Below, in pieces: positions 25,098 to 33,320 of a stretch of 64,000 nt of DNA. The stretch comes from Elusimicrobiota bacterium (GTDB lineage Bacteria; Elusimicrobiota; Elusimicrobia; Elusimicrobiales; Elusimicrobiaceae). Position 1 is the stretch's first letter; every line of letters starts with the position of its first letter. The stretch spans positions 62,001 to 126,000 of the forward strand of contig WRFH01000001.1 of the NCBI GenBank assembly GCA_009778915.1, in the 5' to 3' direction. A program made the position numbers and the translations under genes. The notes below the pieces were generated by a model that ran no database searches, was not told the DNA's origin, and worked only from the letters and a program-made list of their open reading frames with translations.

Positions 25098-25819
25098 TCT
25101 TTTATATTTTTTGCAAAATCTGTTTGGAAATCACTAAAGTCTTGTTGCTTTCTGTGTTCGGCAAACCCAAAGGATAAATCGTTTTTCTCTTCCGTAGCAA
25201 TATTTTCAATTAAGCCCAGGTCACTAAGCCTTTTGGATAAACTCTGCGCAGAAACATGAGAAAAGAAGTTGGTTATTTGCGCGGCTACTTCCCAACAATA
25301 TTCCTTAAAACTACGTATATAACGAGGACGTTTATTGATATATTGGTCCCCAGTACCCCTAAATGTCATTACCTCTTCTTTGAAGAACTCTTTAAATTTA
25401 AGTTTTACAAATTTTTTCGGCATTAACAAATGTACTGCAAACAGGTCAGCATCTTTTTCTAAAATTTCTCTTTCAGCCTCGTCTACATCATAAAAATTTA
25501 GATTTTGACAGTAATCAATAACATGTTTAAATTCATGCGCAAGCGTGAAAGAAAATCTGGAATTATCTTTAAGTTGTTCATCAAGAACGATTACCCTACC
25601 AATTGGATCTGTAAAAGCCCATGTTTCTTTTCCATCTTTATCCATTTCATATATATCGCCATAAATCAGTCTGAATTCTCCGTATTGGGGATATATAACC
25701 TCTTCATAAATACCATTGACATCAATACACGGTTTTGCGTCATCACTTCCCAATTTAAGATAACCATAGGAGATTTTTTCTGCAAGTACAATAATTTCGT
25801 TAGGTCGCAATATATTCAT
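25088..25819 (-). CDS. ImmA/IrrE-family zinc metallopeptidase
   Basis: 243 residues. TLAHEFKHVIDY holds the HExxH zinc site near residue 90, with a downstream acidic ligand (EREILEKDADLFAVHLLMP, E/D-x-x-A-x-x-F-A-x-x-LLMP), characteristic of ImmA/IrrE. Such proteases cleave a partner XRE repressor to trigger an SOS-like or mobile-element switch. The XRE gene overlaps it by 4 nt upstream. Codon choice is more AT-rich than the neighbours, suggesting acquisition. Confidence 0.92.
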   Translation of the reverse strand: MNILRPNEIIVLAEKISYGYLKLGSDDAKPCIDVNGIYEEVIYPQYGEFRLIYGDIYEMDKDGKETWAFTDPIGRVIVLDEQLKDNSRFSFTLAHEFKHVIDYCQNLNFYDVDEAEREILEKDADLFAVHLLMPKKFVKLKFKEFFKEEVMTFRGTGDQYINKRPRYIRSFKEYCWEVAAQITNFFSHVSAQSLSKRLSDLGLIENIATEEKNDLSFGFAEHRKQQDFSDFQTDFAKNIKEVQ

Positions 25820-26136
25820 CGCGTTCCCTTTTTTGTTTTTCTGTAGAAGACTAAAGCGTCATCATATTTCGCTTCAAGTTTGATTTTCAAGTCTTCAATC
25901 TTTTCTTGCTTAGCCAAATCAAGTAATTCTTTTTCATTTTTACCAAAAGCTTCGGCCAATTTAAAAACAATATTTGGTTTGGGTATTTCGTTATATATCT
26001 CGACCTTTGATATATAACTTAAAGATAATGGTCTGCCATCAACAGGTCCGATTTTGTTTATAAGTTCTTGTACTGTCCAGTTATTCTCTCTTCTTAAACG
26101 CTGTATCAGACGTCCGAAGTTCCCTTTTATTATCAT
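25816..26136 (-). CDS. XRE-family repressor
   Basis: 106 residues from the chosen ATG, which has GGAG 8 nt before it; an earlier ATG lacks this. HTH near residues 8-62: FGRLIQRLRRENNWTVQELINKI, LSYISKVE. C-terminal part is charged and helical. Likely regulates its own promoter through the palindrome at 26160-26178 and is the probable target of the ImmA/IrrE protease. Confidence 0.88.
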   Translation of the reverse strand: MIIKGNFGRLIQRLRRENNWTVQELINKIGPVDGRPLSLSYISKVEIYNEIPKPNIVFKLAEAFGKNEKELLDLAKQEKIEDLKIKLEAKYDDALVFYRKTKKGTR

Positions 26137-26159
26137 AAAAAACACTCCATAAACATACA

Positions 26160-26200
26160 TTACACTAATTTAGTGTAACATAATTTCGTGATCCAGTCAA
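26160..26200 (-). promoter_or_regulatory. XRE promoter with overlapping perfect operator
   Basis: Minus strand: TTGACT at 26195-26200, 17-nt spacer, TACACT at 26172-26177. The -10 lies within a 19-bp perfect palindrome (26160-26178, arms TTACACTAA / TTAGTGTAA). Binding there would block RNA polymerase, the expected autoregulation. Confidence 0.75.
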
Positions 26201-26223
26201 GTATTATTAAAATGATAAGAATA

Positions 26224-26246
26224 TTTTTTTTTGGGGGGGGGGGGGG
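26224..26246. repeat. T9-G14 homopolymer tract upstream of XRE promoter
   Basis: Nine T (26224-26232) followed by 14 G (26233-26246), about 33 bp upstream of the -35. Such long G runs are rare in bacterial chromosomes; could be a slippage-prone tract or an assembly error. Confidence 0.85.
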
Positions 26247-26266
26247 TATAAGATGTATGAACTTTA

Positions 26267-26719
26267 CTATTTAATTTGGTTTTGGCGCAGCGCTTCGAAC
26301 AGTACTATCGCGGCGCTGGAGGAGAGATTTAGGGAGCGCACGGGGCCTGTCATCGGGATTTTGTACAGGCGGTCTTTGTAAGTTTCGTAAATTTCTTTGG
26401 GGAATCCGGCGGACTCGCTGCCGAAAACGAGATAACTGTCCGCCGGATATTTTATGTCCCAAAAACTTTTTTGGCCTTTGGTCGAGAAGAAAAAAATATT
26501 TTCCGGCCGTTCTACCGTCCCCAAAAATTCGTCAAAATCTTTGTAGAGTTTGTAATTCAGGTTAACCCAGTAATCCAGCCCGCTGCGCCGTATTTCCTTA
26601 TCCGAAATTTTGAACCCGAGTTTGCCGACAAGGTGCAGCATAGTGCCGGTTGCCACGCAGGTCCGCCCGATATTACCGGTATTAAAAGGAATTTCAGGGT
26701 TAATAAGAACGATGTTCAT
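26267..26719 (-). CDS. trmL: tRNA (cytidine/uridine-2'-O)-methyltransferase at position 34
   Basis: 150 residues, the TrmL length. MNIVLINPEIPFNTGNIGRT, LVFGSESAGFP and IPMTGPVRSLNLSSSAAIVLFE (SPOUT knot, SAM binding) are complete. Methylates the wobble ribose of tRNA-Leu isoacceptors. Followed by the XRE regulatory region; a DUF559 unit lies just upstream. Confidence 0.95.
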   Translation of the reverse strand: MNIVLINPEIPFNTGNIGRTCVATGTMLHLVGKLGFKISDKEIRRSGLDYWVNLNYKLYKDFDEFLGTVERPENIFFFSTKGQKSFWDIKYPADSYLVFGSESAGFPKEIYETYKDRLYKIPMTGPVRSLNLSSSAAIVLFEALRQNQIK

Positions 26720-26730
26720 AATTTAGTTTT

Positions 26731-27178
26731 TCCCTCTCCGCTTTTAGGGGGGAGGGCGACGGAGCGGAAGCTCCGTCAGGGTGAGGTGTGAATGGCCTTT
26801 GTTATCATTACGTATACGCCTTCCATATTTCTGTCTATATCAATATTCCAGAGTCTTAATATTTTATAGCCTTTGGATTTTAAAAATTCGTCCCTTTCTT
26901 TATCAACTTCCGAGTTGTGCTGCCCGCCGTCGCATTCTATGATTAAATTTTTTTCAATACAAATGAAATCAACTATATAATTACCGACTTTGTGCTGCCG
27001 GCGGAATTTATAACCCACAACGCGGTTTTTTAAAAGGTTCCAGATTTTATGTTCTTGTTTTGTGGGGTTTTTTCTGTTTGCTCTGGCAAATGTTATAAGC
27101 TTTTTGCTCATAAAAATTCCTACCTCACCAAGCCCGCCTTCGGCGTTGGCCTCCTCTCCCCCAAAGGCGGAGAGGAAA
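26731..27178. mobile_element. DUF559 nuclease unit with inverted repeat ends
   Basis: About 448 bp. Left end CCCTCTCC..GGGGGGAGGG, ACGGAG..CTCCGT hairpin, then GGGTGAGG; right end CCTCACC, a GCC/GGC hairpin, then CCTCTCC..GGAGAGG. The same outer-hairpin plus inner (G)GGTGAGG layout defines family A elements elsewhere in the window. The DUF559 gene fills the inside and its C terminus reads into the left end. Confidence 0.65.
26776..27111 (-). CDS. DUF559 (Vsr-like PD-(D/E)XK) nuclease
   Basis: 111 residues. RRQHKVGNYIVDF and LIIECDGGQH give the family's D...E-x-D..QH catalytic core, similar to very-short-patch-repair endonucleases. N-terminal ARANRKNPTKQEHKIWNLLKNR is the typical DUF559 start. 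The final residues (AIHTSP) are encoded by the repeat arm itself. DUF559 genes are commonly found inside this kind of CCCTCACC-type repeat in other bacteria, as far as I recall, so a role in repeat mobility is suggested but unproven. Confidence 0.9.
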   Translation of the reverse strand: MSKKLITFARANRKNPTKQEHKIWNLLKNRVVGYKFRRQHKVGNYIVDFICIEKNLIIECDGGQHNSEVDKERDEFLKSKGYKILRLWNIDIDRNMEGVYVMITKAIHTSP

Positions 27179-27218
27179 AAATAAATCAGACCAGTGTCCG
27201 CTTACAATAACTTTTTTA

Positions 27219-29771
27219 TTAACTTTCCCAGCGGATGAACAGCGGGGTGAACGGGTGGGGGATATCTTTCAGCTCCGGTATAATTCTGACGGCATAATCT
27301 TTGCGGCCGCTGTTAACCGGTTTGTACGACACTTCATAAATATACGCGTCCCCTTCTTTGCCGGTATTCTTCATCGTTATAAATTCTTCGCTTATAATAT
27401 CGCCCGCTATTCCGCGCGTGCCGGCCAAAACTTCCACTCTTACCAGTTCCGGCGGCAGGTTGCCTAAAAATACGCGGGCTTTAAAATTCAGCGTGTCGCC
27501 GATTTTTACCGCCTGGTCAATCCTCGGCGAAATATCGGTTACCGCCACGCGGTACCAATTGGTTGCCAAAGTCGCGCGTTTCGCGGCCAAATCTTCTATG
27601 CGGTCTTTTTGGGAGTAAATATTATTGTAATGATTCGCTTTCGTATAAAAACGCGAATAATATTCACGTACCATGCGGTGCGTGTTAAAAACCGGCGCTA
27701 TGGTTTTGACGGACTGCTTCATCAGCGCTATCCATTTGTCCGGAACGTTTTTCTCGTTCCTCGTGTAATAAAGCTGCGCGATTTCCTGTTCGATAATATT
27801 GTAAATGGCGTTAGATTCCACCAAATCTCTTTCAGACTCGGTTTTATAATCAATGCCGCCGATGGACCAGCTGAAATCGCACGGGCCGACTTCGTCCCAC
27901 CAGCCGTCTAAGACGGATAAAGTCAAAGCGCCGTTCAGACACGCTTTCATGCCGCTGGTGCCGCTCGCTTCAAGCGGTCTGATGGGAGTGTTGAGCCAGA
28001 TGTCCACGCCCTGCACAAGATAGCGCGCGACATTCATGTTGTAGTCTTCGACGAAAATAATTTTGCCTGTAAACCGCGTGTCCGTCTGAATATTGCAGAT
28101 ATATTTGATAAATTCTTTACCCGCGGTGTCCGCCGGGTGCGCTTTTCCGGCGAAAACAAATTGCACCGGCCGTGCGGGATTGTTGACGATTTGGTCCAGT
28201 CTGTCCAAATCTTTAAAAAGTAAATTCGCGCGCTTGTAAGTCGCGAACCGGCGGGCGAAACCTATGGTCAGCACGTCGGGTTTCAGCACTTTGCTGGCTT
28301 TATTTAAGTAAGTGGCGTCCGCGCCCTGCCTTTTCAGCTGGACTTTCAGGCGCAGGCGGACCATGTTTATAAGTTTGTCTTTCCTTATATTATGTACTTC
28401 CCAAAATTCTTCGTTGGGAATATTGTCAATGCCTGCCCAGTTTTCGGGTTTGGTTATGTCGACGTTATTAATGTCCGCGCCGTTAAAACTGTATTTTGAA
28501 TAAATTTCGCCGTGCTCATGGCTTAGCCAGCTGGCCGAATGTATGCCGTTGGTTATGCTGGTTATAGGTATTTCATTAATGGGAAGAGACGGCCAGACTT
28601 TCTGCCACATTTCGCGCGAAACGTGGCCGTGCAGTTTTGATACGCCGTTAAGGAAAGCCGCCAGTTTTAAAGCTACCACCGTCATGCAGTATGTCGGCGA
28701 AGTAAAATCTTCTTTTCCTATGGCTACAAATTCGTCCCAGCTAAGGCCCATCTTCTGCGCGTAAACTTCCATATATTTGCGGACGAGGGCCGGGTCAAAA
28801 TGTTCATTGCCGGCTATTACCGGAGTATGCGTCGTAAATATCGTCGTGGCCCAAATATATTCGCATGCCTGTTGGAAAGTTAATTTCCTATCCTGCATGG
28901 CGTCAATAATACGCTGGAAAAGCAGGAACGCGGAGTGGCCCTCGTTAATATGATAGACGGAAGGGTTAATCCCCATAGCTTTCAAAGCCTTTATGCCGCC
29001 TATGCCCAGCACGACCTCCTGCCTTATTCTGTTCTCTCTGTCACCGCCGTAAAGCTGCTCGGAAATGACGCGCTGCTCAGGCGTGTTTTCCTGCAGGTTT
29101 GTGTCCAACAGATACAGTTTCGTTTTGCCGACGTTTACAAGCCAGAGAGAGGCGTAAATAACCTCTTTCCCCAATTCTATGGAAATTTTTAAAGTATGCC
29201 CGTCGGCGGTATAGACGCGCTCCACCGGCATATGCGCCCAGTCGTTTTCCGGGTAAGCTTCGTTCTGCCAGCCGTCGCGGTTTAAAATCTGCTGGACGTA
29301 ACCGCGCTGGTAAAAAAGGCCCATGCCGATAAGCGGCAGTCCCAAATCGCTTGCGCTTTTAATATGGTCGCCGGCCAGCATGCCGAGACCGCCGGAATAT
29401 ATCGGCAGCCCTTCGCCAATGCCGTATTCCATTGAAAAATACGCGACTAAAAATTTGTCCTCTCCGGGAAATTTGTTTTGCGCGTACCAGGAATTTTGGT
29501 TATTTTTGTAGGCGTAATAAAGTTCTTTGACGTGATTTAAGTGGGCGACGAAATCCGTGTCTTTGCTTATTTCTTCAAACCTTGACTGCGGGACGGAGCC
29601 CAAAAACCATTTCGGGTTGCGTCTGCTTTTGTTCCACTGCAGCGGGTCTATTTTAAAGAAAAGCAAAATGGCCTGCCAGTTCCAGCTGAACCACATATTT
29701 CCGGCCAGTTCTTCCAGAAATTTTATATTTTCCGGCAGATTAGGCTGTACGTTAAAAGAATGAATTTTCAT
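27219..29771 (-). CDS. glgP: alpha-glucan (glycogen) phosphorylase, DUF3417 type
   Basis: 850 residues, the length of the shorter GT35 branch with an N-terminal DUF3417 domain (NLPENIKFLEELAGNMWFSWNWQ). EASGTSGMKACLNGAL contains the PLP lysine; YFSMEYGIGEGLPIYSGGLG and NEGHSAFL are conserved. Releases glucose-1-phosphate from alpha-1,4-glucan. Monocistronic; minus-strand TATAAT about 40 nt upstream and AAGGGG before ATG. Fits the membrane CBM48 protein at 55068 in a glycogen context. Confidence 0.95.
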   Translation of the reverse strand: MKIHSFNVQPNLPENIKFLEELAGNMWFSWNWQAILLFFKIDPLQWNKSRRNPKWFLGSVPQSRFEEISKDTDFVAHLNHVKELYYAYKNNQNSWYAQNKFPGEDKFLVAYFSMEYGIGEGLPIYSGGLGMLAGDHIKSASDLGLPLIGMGLFYQRGYVQQILNRDGWQNEAYPENDWAHMPVERVYTADGHTLKISIELGKEVIYASLWLVNVGKTKLYLLDTNLQENTPEQRVISEQLYGGDRENRIRQEVVLGIGGIKALKAMGINPSVYHINEGHSAFLLFQRIIDAMQDRKLTFQQACEYIWATTIFTTHTPVIAGNEHFDPALVRKYMEVYAQKMGLSWDEFVAIGKEDFTSPTYCMTVVALKLAAFLNGVSKLHGHVSREMWQKVWPSLPINEIPITSITNGIHSASWLSHEHGEIYSKYSFNGADINNVDITKPENWAGIDNIPNEEFWEVHNIRKDKLINMVRLRLKVQLKRQGADATYLNKASKVLKPDVLTIGFARRFATYKRANLLFKDLDRLDQIVNNPARPVQFVFAGKAHPADTAGKEFIKYICNIQTDTRFTGKIIFVEDYNMNVARYLVQGVDIWLNTPIRPLEASGTSGMKACLNGALTLSVLDGWWDEVGPCDFSWSIGGIDYKTESERDLVESNAIYNIIEQEIAQLYYTRNEKNVPDKWIALMKQSVKTIAPVFNTHRMVREYYSRFYTKANHYNNIYSQKDRIEDLAAKRATLATNWYRVAVTDISPRIDQAVKIGDTLNFKARVFLGNLPPELVRVEVLAGTRGIAGDIISEEFITMKNTGKEGDAYIYEVSYKPVNSGRKDYAVRIIPELKDIPHPFTPLFIRWES

Positions 29772-29971
29772 AAAGTCCCCTTATATCCCCAAAACTTGTT
29801 TTTATTATATAAAATTTAAGGCCGGTTCACGGCGTTTCATCATTATTTTGATTATTATATCTTTTTAACTGAATATAAAATCAAAACCTGTTATGAATAA
29901 TATTGTTCTAATCGTTTTAGATAATAAAAATATAGCCGGACTATATACCGCCCATCTGTGCGTTAATTTTG

Positions 29972-29977
29972 TATACT
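29972..29977 (+). promoter_or_regulatory. -10 hexamer 6 nt before pilin 1 start
   Basis: TTTTGTATACT then GCTTAC then ATG; identical 24-nt arrangement recurs before the second pilin. Leaderless-type. Confidence 0.55.
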
Positions 29978-29983
29978 GCTTAC

Positions 29984-30433
29984 ATGATTGAAAAAAAAGA
30001 AGGTTTTACGCTTATTGAATTATTGGTTGTGGTGCTTATTATCGGCATACTCGCCGCAATCGCGCTGCCTATGTATAACAGGTCCGTTGAGAAATCAAAA
30101 TGGATGGAAGCGGTGGTTTTTCAAAAAGCGTTAAAAGATTCAGAGGACAGATACTTGCTGGAAACCGGGGCGTACGCGACTGACTTTTCTCTTCTTGATA
30201 TAGACTTGTCTTCCATGAAAAATTTTACCTATGTGTTTCACACCACTCCTCTTCCGCATATAGAGGCTCAGAGAATCGGATACAACAGATGGCTGACAAA
30301 TTTTTTTAACGGTAATTTATACTGCGGCGTCGCGACTTCCGATACCGCGGGGAAAGCTTTCTGTTCGTATTTCACGGGCAGCCCCGATGAGCCGTGCCCG
30401 GAATCCGGTTATACCTGCTATAAAATCAAATGA
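29984..30433 (+). CDS. type IV pilin-like protein, tandem copy 1
   Basis: 149 residues from the ATG at 29984; an earlier ATG would put five extra residues before the leader and overlap the -10. Basic leader MIEKKEG then FTLIELLVVVLIIGILAAIALP, cleaved before F, with E5. The globular domain has YCGVATSDTAGKAFCSYF and CPESGYTCYKIK with four cysteines near the C terminus, likely disulfides. The following gene is a recent duplicate (same N-terminal half and same C-terminal motif, divergent middle). Probable pilus or secretion subunit. Confidence 0.92.
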   Translation: MIEKKEGFTLIELLVVVLIIGILAAIALPMYNRSVEKSKWMEAVVFQKALKDSEDRYLLETGAYATDFSLLDIDLSSMKNFTYVFHTTPLPHIEAQRIGYNRWLTNFFNGNLYCGVATSDTAGKAFCSYFTGSPDEPCPESGYTCYKIK

Positions 30434-30552
30434 CGTTTTTCTTCCGCCAAAATTTACGTCTGTATCTTTTTTGTTGAATAATATTGTTCTAATTATTTTA
30501 GATAATAAAAATGTAGCCGGAGTATATACTGTCTCTCTGAGCGTTAATTTTG

Positions 30553-30558
30553 TATACT
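30553..30558 (+). promoter_or_regulatory. -10 hexamer 6 nt before pilin 2 start
   Basis: Same TATACT-GCTTAC-ATG block as for copy 1; about 90 nt upstream is duplicated with the gene. Confidence 0.55.
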
Positions 30559-30564
30559 GCTTAC

Positions 30565-31020
30565 ATGATTGAAAGAAAAACTGGTTTTACGCTTATTGAA
30601 TTATTAGTTGTTGTCCTTATAATAGGTATATTGGCCGCAATCGCGCTGCCTATGTATAACAGGTCCGTTGAGAAATCAAAATGGATGGAAGGAGTGGTTT
30701 TTCAAAAGGCGTTAAAAGATTCAGAAGACAGATATATGCTGGAAAACGGAGAATACGCCACGGACCTTACTTTGCTTGATATAGGCATACCCGCTCCCAA
30801 AAATTTTACCTACAGTTTTCACGGTTCTCCGTTAGCGCATATACAGGCGTCCAGAAACGGAACCAATCCTGTCAGGTGGCTTGTAAATTATTTTAACGGG
30901 TTTCTGAGCTGCACGGTGTCAACCACTGATACCGCCGGTAAAGCTTTCTGCTCGTATTTTACGGGAAGTCCCGAACAGCCGTGCCCGGAACCCAATTACA
31001 CCTGTTATCAACTCAAATAA
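30565..31020 (+). CDS. type IV pilin-like protein, tandem copy 2
   Basis: 151 residues. Starts MIERKTG then FTLIELLVVVLIIGILAAIALP; residues 1-75 almost identical to copy 1, middle region changed (IGIPAPKNFTYSFHG), and C terminus again TDTAGKAFCSYFTGSP with CPEPNYTCY. Conserved ends with variable centre suggest antigenic or functional diversification. The stop overlaps the end of the converging tag gene by 8 nt. Confidence 0.92.
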   Translation: MIERKTGFTLIELLVVVLIIGILAAIALPMYNRSVEKSKWMEGVVFQKALKDSEDRYMLENGEYATDLTLLDIGIPAPKNFTYSFHGSPLAHIQASRNGTNPVRWLVNYFNGFLSCTVSTTDTAGKAFCSYFTGSPEQPCPEPNYTCYQLK

Positions 31021-31588
31021 TGTTTTTCTTCCTTACCCAGCAGTTAGTCAAATGGTCATTGACATAGCCCACGGCCTGTAAATGCGCGTAACAAATAACG
31101 GTGCCGAAAAATTTAAAGCCGCGCTTTTTCATGTCTTTGCTAATTGCGTCGGACAGGGCGGTGCGCGGCGGGATTTGGCTGAGGCTCGTCCATTTATTTA
31201 TGACGGGCCTGCCGTTTGGCAGAAAAGTTTTAAGGTAATTTCTAAAACTGCCGAACTCCTTTTGCACTTCTATAAATCTTTTCGCGTTGCTTACCGCGGC
31301 CTCTATTTTAAGGCGGTTCCTTATTATGCCGGCGTCTTTCATAAGCCTCTCGGTATCCTTTTTGGTAAACGCGGCGACTTTTTTTACGTCATAATTTGCA
31401 AAAGCTTTTTTGTAAGCGGCGCGGCGTTTTAAAATTGTCAGCCAGGACAGGCCGGCCTGCGCGGCCTCAAGCGTGATAAACTCAAACATTTTTTTGTCGG
31501 TTTTCACTTCGCGGCCCCACTCCTCGTCATGGTATTTAAGGTAAACGGGGTCCGACGTACTCCACCCGCAGCGCGTTTTATTCCGCAT
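31013..31588 (-). CDS. tag: DNA-3-methyladenine glycosylase I
   Basis: 191 residues. RCGWSTSDPVYLKYHDEEWG and LEAAQAGLSWLTILKRR define the Tag family; the zinc-binding Cys/His residues (C and H near the termini: RCGW, YHDEEWG, HLTNCW) are present. Excises 3-methyladenine from DNA. Converges with pilin 2. Promoter region upstream shares the tRNA-Val intergenic space. Confidence 0.95.
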   Translation of the reverse strand: MRNKTRCGWSTSDPVYLKYHDEEWGREVKTDKKMFEFITLEAAQAGLSWLTILKRRAAYKKAFANYDVKKVAAFTKKDTERLMKDAGIIRNRLKIEAAVSNAKRFIEVQKEFGSFRNYLKTFLPNGRPVINKWTSLSQIPPRTALSDAISKDMKKRGFKFFGTVICYAHLQAVGYVNDHLTNCWVRKKNII

Positions 31589-31712
31589 AAAAATATCTCC
31601 GCCGTAACATTTAATTCTGACGACAGAAAAAGTATAACATATTTGTCAGCCGCCGGCGGTCTGCAAGCCTTTTCATTTTTTTAGTATAATTTAAAAATAG
31701 ATTTTGTAATAA

Positions 31713-31760
31713 AGCTCAGTTGGCGCGGCGGAAAGCCTGACAAGCCTGTCAGGCGTATCA
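31713..31760 (+). pseudogene. degenerate tRNA-Val 5' fragment followed by hairpin
   Basis: GCTCAGTTGGCGCGGCGG matches the first 18 nt of tRNA-Val 126 bp downstream at all but two or three positions, then diverges into a GCCTGACA/TGTCAGGC hairpin. No matching acceptor 3' half found. TATAAT lies at 31684-31689 just upstream, so it may be part of the tRNA primary transcript. Confidence 0.45.
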
Positions 31761-31838
31761 ATTAGTAAGCGCTGCCGCCGGCGGGTGACGGTTAAAGCGC
31801 AAGAGATTTCTAGAGATTATAAGCAACGCAGATTTAAA

Positions 31839-31910
31839 GCCCAGTTGGCGCAGCGGTAGCGCGTTCCCTTGACATGGGAAAGGTCAGAGGTTCAATCCCT
31901 CTACTGGGCA
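31839..31910 (+). tRNA. tRNA-Val (GAC)
   Basis: Full cloverleaf: acceptor GCCCAGT/ACTGGGC, D-arm GCGC...GCGC, anticodon stem TTCCC/GGGAA with loop TTGACAT (anticodon GAC), T-arm with GTTCAATCC. CCA not encoded. Confidence 0.93.
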
Positions 31911-31936
31911 TTTTTTCATATCCGCAAGCCCTCTGA

Positions 31937-33259
31937 ATGGTTTATTCCATGTCAAAAATAATATTTATGTTCTGCCTGTTATGCTGCGCCGCGTTTTGCG
32001 CCGCGCAGGATTTTGACGGGTATACGATAAATGAAATTCATATCACCACCACGCGCATGCGGGCGGATGTTTTGCGTAATAAATTCAAACTTAAACCCGG
32101 CGACACGTTTACCGCCGCAGCGTATGAAGACGCCCAGCAGGCTTTGCACGACATGCGTCTGTGCAAGGAACTTAATTTTACCGTCACTCCGAGACCGGAT
32201 AATAAAGTTGATATAAATATAGATTCCAAAGACGGCTACTTTTTCTTTCCTTTATTTTTTGTCTCAGGCGGCGGCAGCAACGCCGTGTCAGTGTCCGTGG
32301 CTGAGGGAAACTTTTTTAAACAGGGGGAAACGGCTTACGCGACAACCGCGTTCTCCCGCGACGGCGGTATGGGCGGCTTGGGAGTGGCTGTGGGCAACAG
32401 CTCATATAATCTGCGGTTTTCCAGGCTTGATATAGAACAGCGCTTTTACCCCGGCGGCTGGAGCAGCAATTACGGCATTTTTTCCACGGCCGCGGATGAA
32501 AATAGATTCGGTACGCCGCTTGAGCAGATAGACACCAAAAAAACTGATTTCACTTTTGCCTATTCTTATAAAATCGACCGTCTTACTTTGTCCGTCGAAC
32601 CTGAACTGCAGGATATTTCTTTCAAAACCGCCGCGCCGGAACTGGACCCCGGCAACCACAATAAAATCACCGTCGGCGCCAACTATGCAAAAAATATGCC
32701 GCAGGGCGTGAATATGGGCGCAGTTTTCGGCTACGGATTAACTGATAAGAAACGCGCGCTGCGGCCGTTGACTGTTGACAAGCTTGGTTATAATTTCGGC
32801 GCTTCGTACACCGGGGGCGGCGGCTGGACCGGCGCGGATTATGACATAAATAAATTTTCCGCCGGCGCGTCTTTCCTGACGGAGTTTAAACAGCACAATG
32901 TCTTTCTGGTATCGCTGCGCGCGCAGCAGAGCGTGAACGCGGTATTCAGCGAACAAGTGCGCTCCGTGGATTTGCTTGACAGAAACGGACGCTACGACCG
33001 CCAGATTCTCGGCGACAGGGGAATCGGTTTAAGCGCGTCTTACACCTATTATTTATCGCGCGGCGACACAGGGCTTCTGGCGGTGGAACCTTTTTACCAG
33101 CTGGCTTATGTTGACCAGGACGGATATAAAGACCACAGCGGCATAGGCGCAAGTTTGTTTTATAAATTTTGGCGTTTTCCGTTTCCGCTCGGTTTAAACT
33201 ACACGCACAACCTGAGCGACGGCAGCGACAAAGTGGCTTTTTACGCCGGGATAATGTAG
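31937..33259 (+). CDS. Omp85-like outer-membrane barrel with one POTRA
   Basis: 440 residues (an internal ATG at 31949 gives a tidier signal peptide). Signal peptide ends near FCAAQ; a single POTRA-like domain follows (INEIHITTTRMRADVLRNKFKLKPGDTF...), then a beta-barrel of alternating hydrophobic strands with GDRGIGLSASYTYY and a C-terminal aromatic-type strand ending VAFYAGIM. Reminiscent of BamA/TamA-like or patatin-linked barrels but far smaller than BamA. Likely outer-membrane insertion or export. Stands alone between tRNA-Val and a terminator. Confidence 0.7.
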   Translation: MVYSMSKIIFMFCLLCCAAFCAAQDFDGYTINEIHITTTRMRADVLRNKFKLKPGDTFTAAAYEDAQQALHDMRLCKELNFTVTPRPDNKVDINIDSKDGYFFFPLFFVSGGGSNAVSVSVAEGNFFKQGETAYATTAFSRDGGMGGLGVAVGNSSYNLRFSRLDIEQRFYPGGWSSNYGIFSTAADENRFGTPLEQIDTKKTDFTFAYSYKIDRLTLSVEPELQDISFKTAAPELDPGNHNKITVGANYAKNMPQGVNMGAVFGYGLTDKKRALRPLTVDKLGYNFGASYTGGGGWTGADYDINKFSAGASFLTEFKQHNVFLVSLRAQQSVNAVFSEQVRSVDLLDRNGRYDRQILGDRGIGLSASYTYYLSRGDTGLLAVEPFYQLAYVDQDGYKDHSGIGASLFYKFWRFPFPLGLNYTHNLSDGSDKVAFYAGIM

Positions 33260-33279
33260 AGGATTTGCTGGACAAAAAG

Positions 33280-33310
33280 AAAGGGGCCTTTTTCAAGGTC
33301 CCTTTTTTAT
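33280..33310. terminator. terminator between barrel gene and Pro/Ala-rich gene
   Basis: Stem AAAGGGGCCTT / AAGGTCCCTTT with T-run; genes converge here. Confidence 0.75.
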
Positions 33311-33320
33311 TTATCTGATT

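Noticed and set aside
26267-29771. Treating the stretch from the XRE gene to the DUF559 unit as one prophage or island
   Set aside because: The intervening trmL is an ordinary housekeeping gene with no phage genes around; only the XRE/ImmA pair and the DUF559 unit look mobile.
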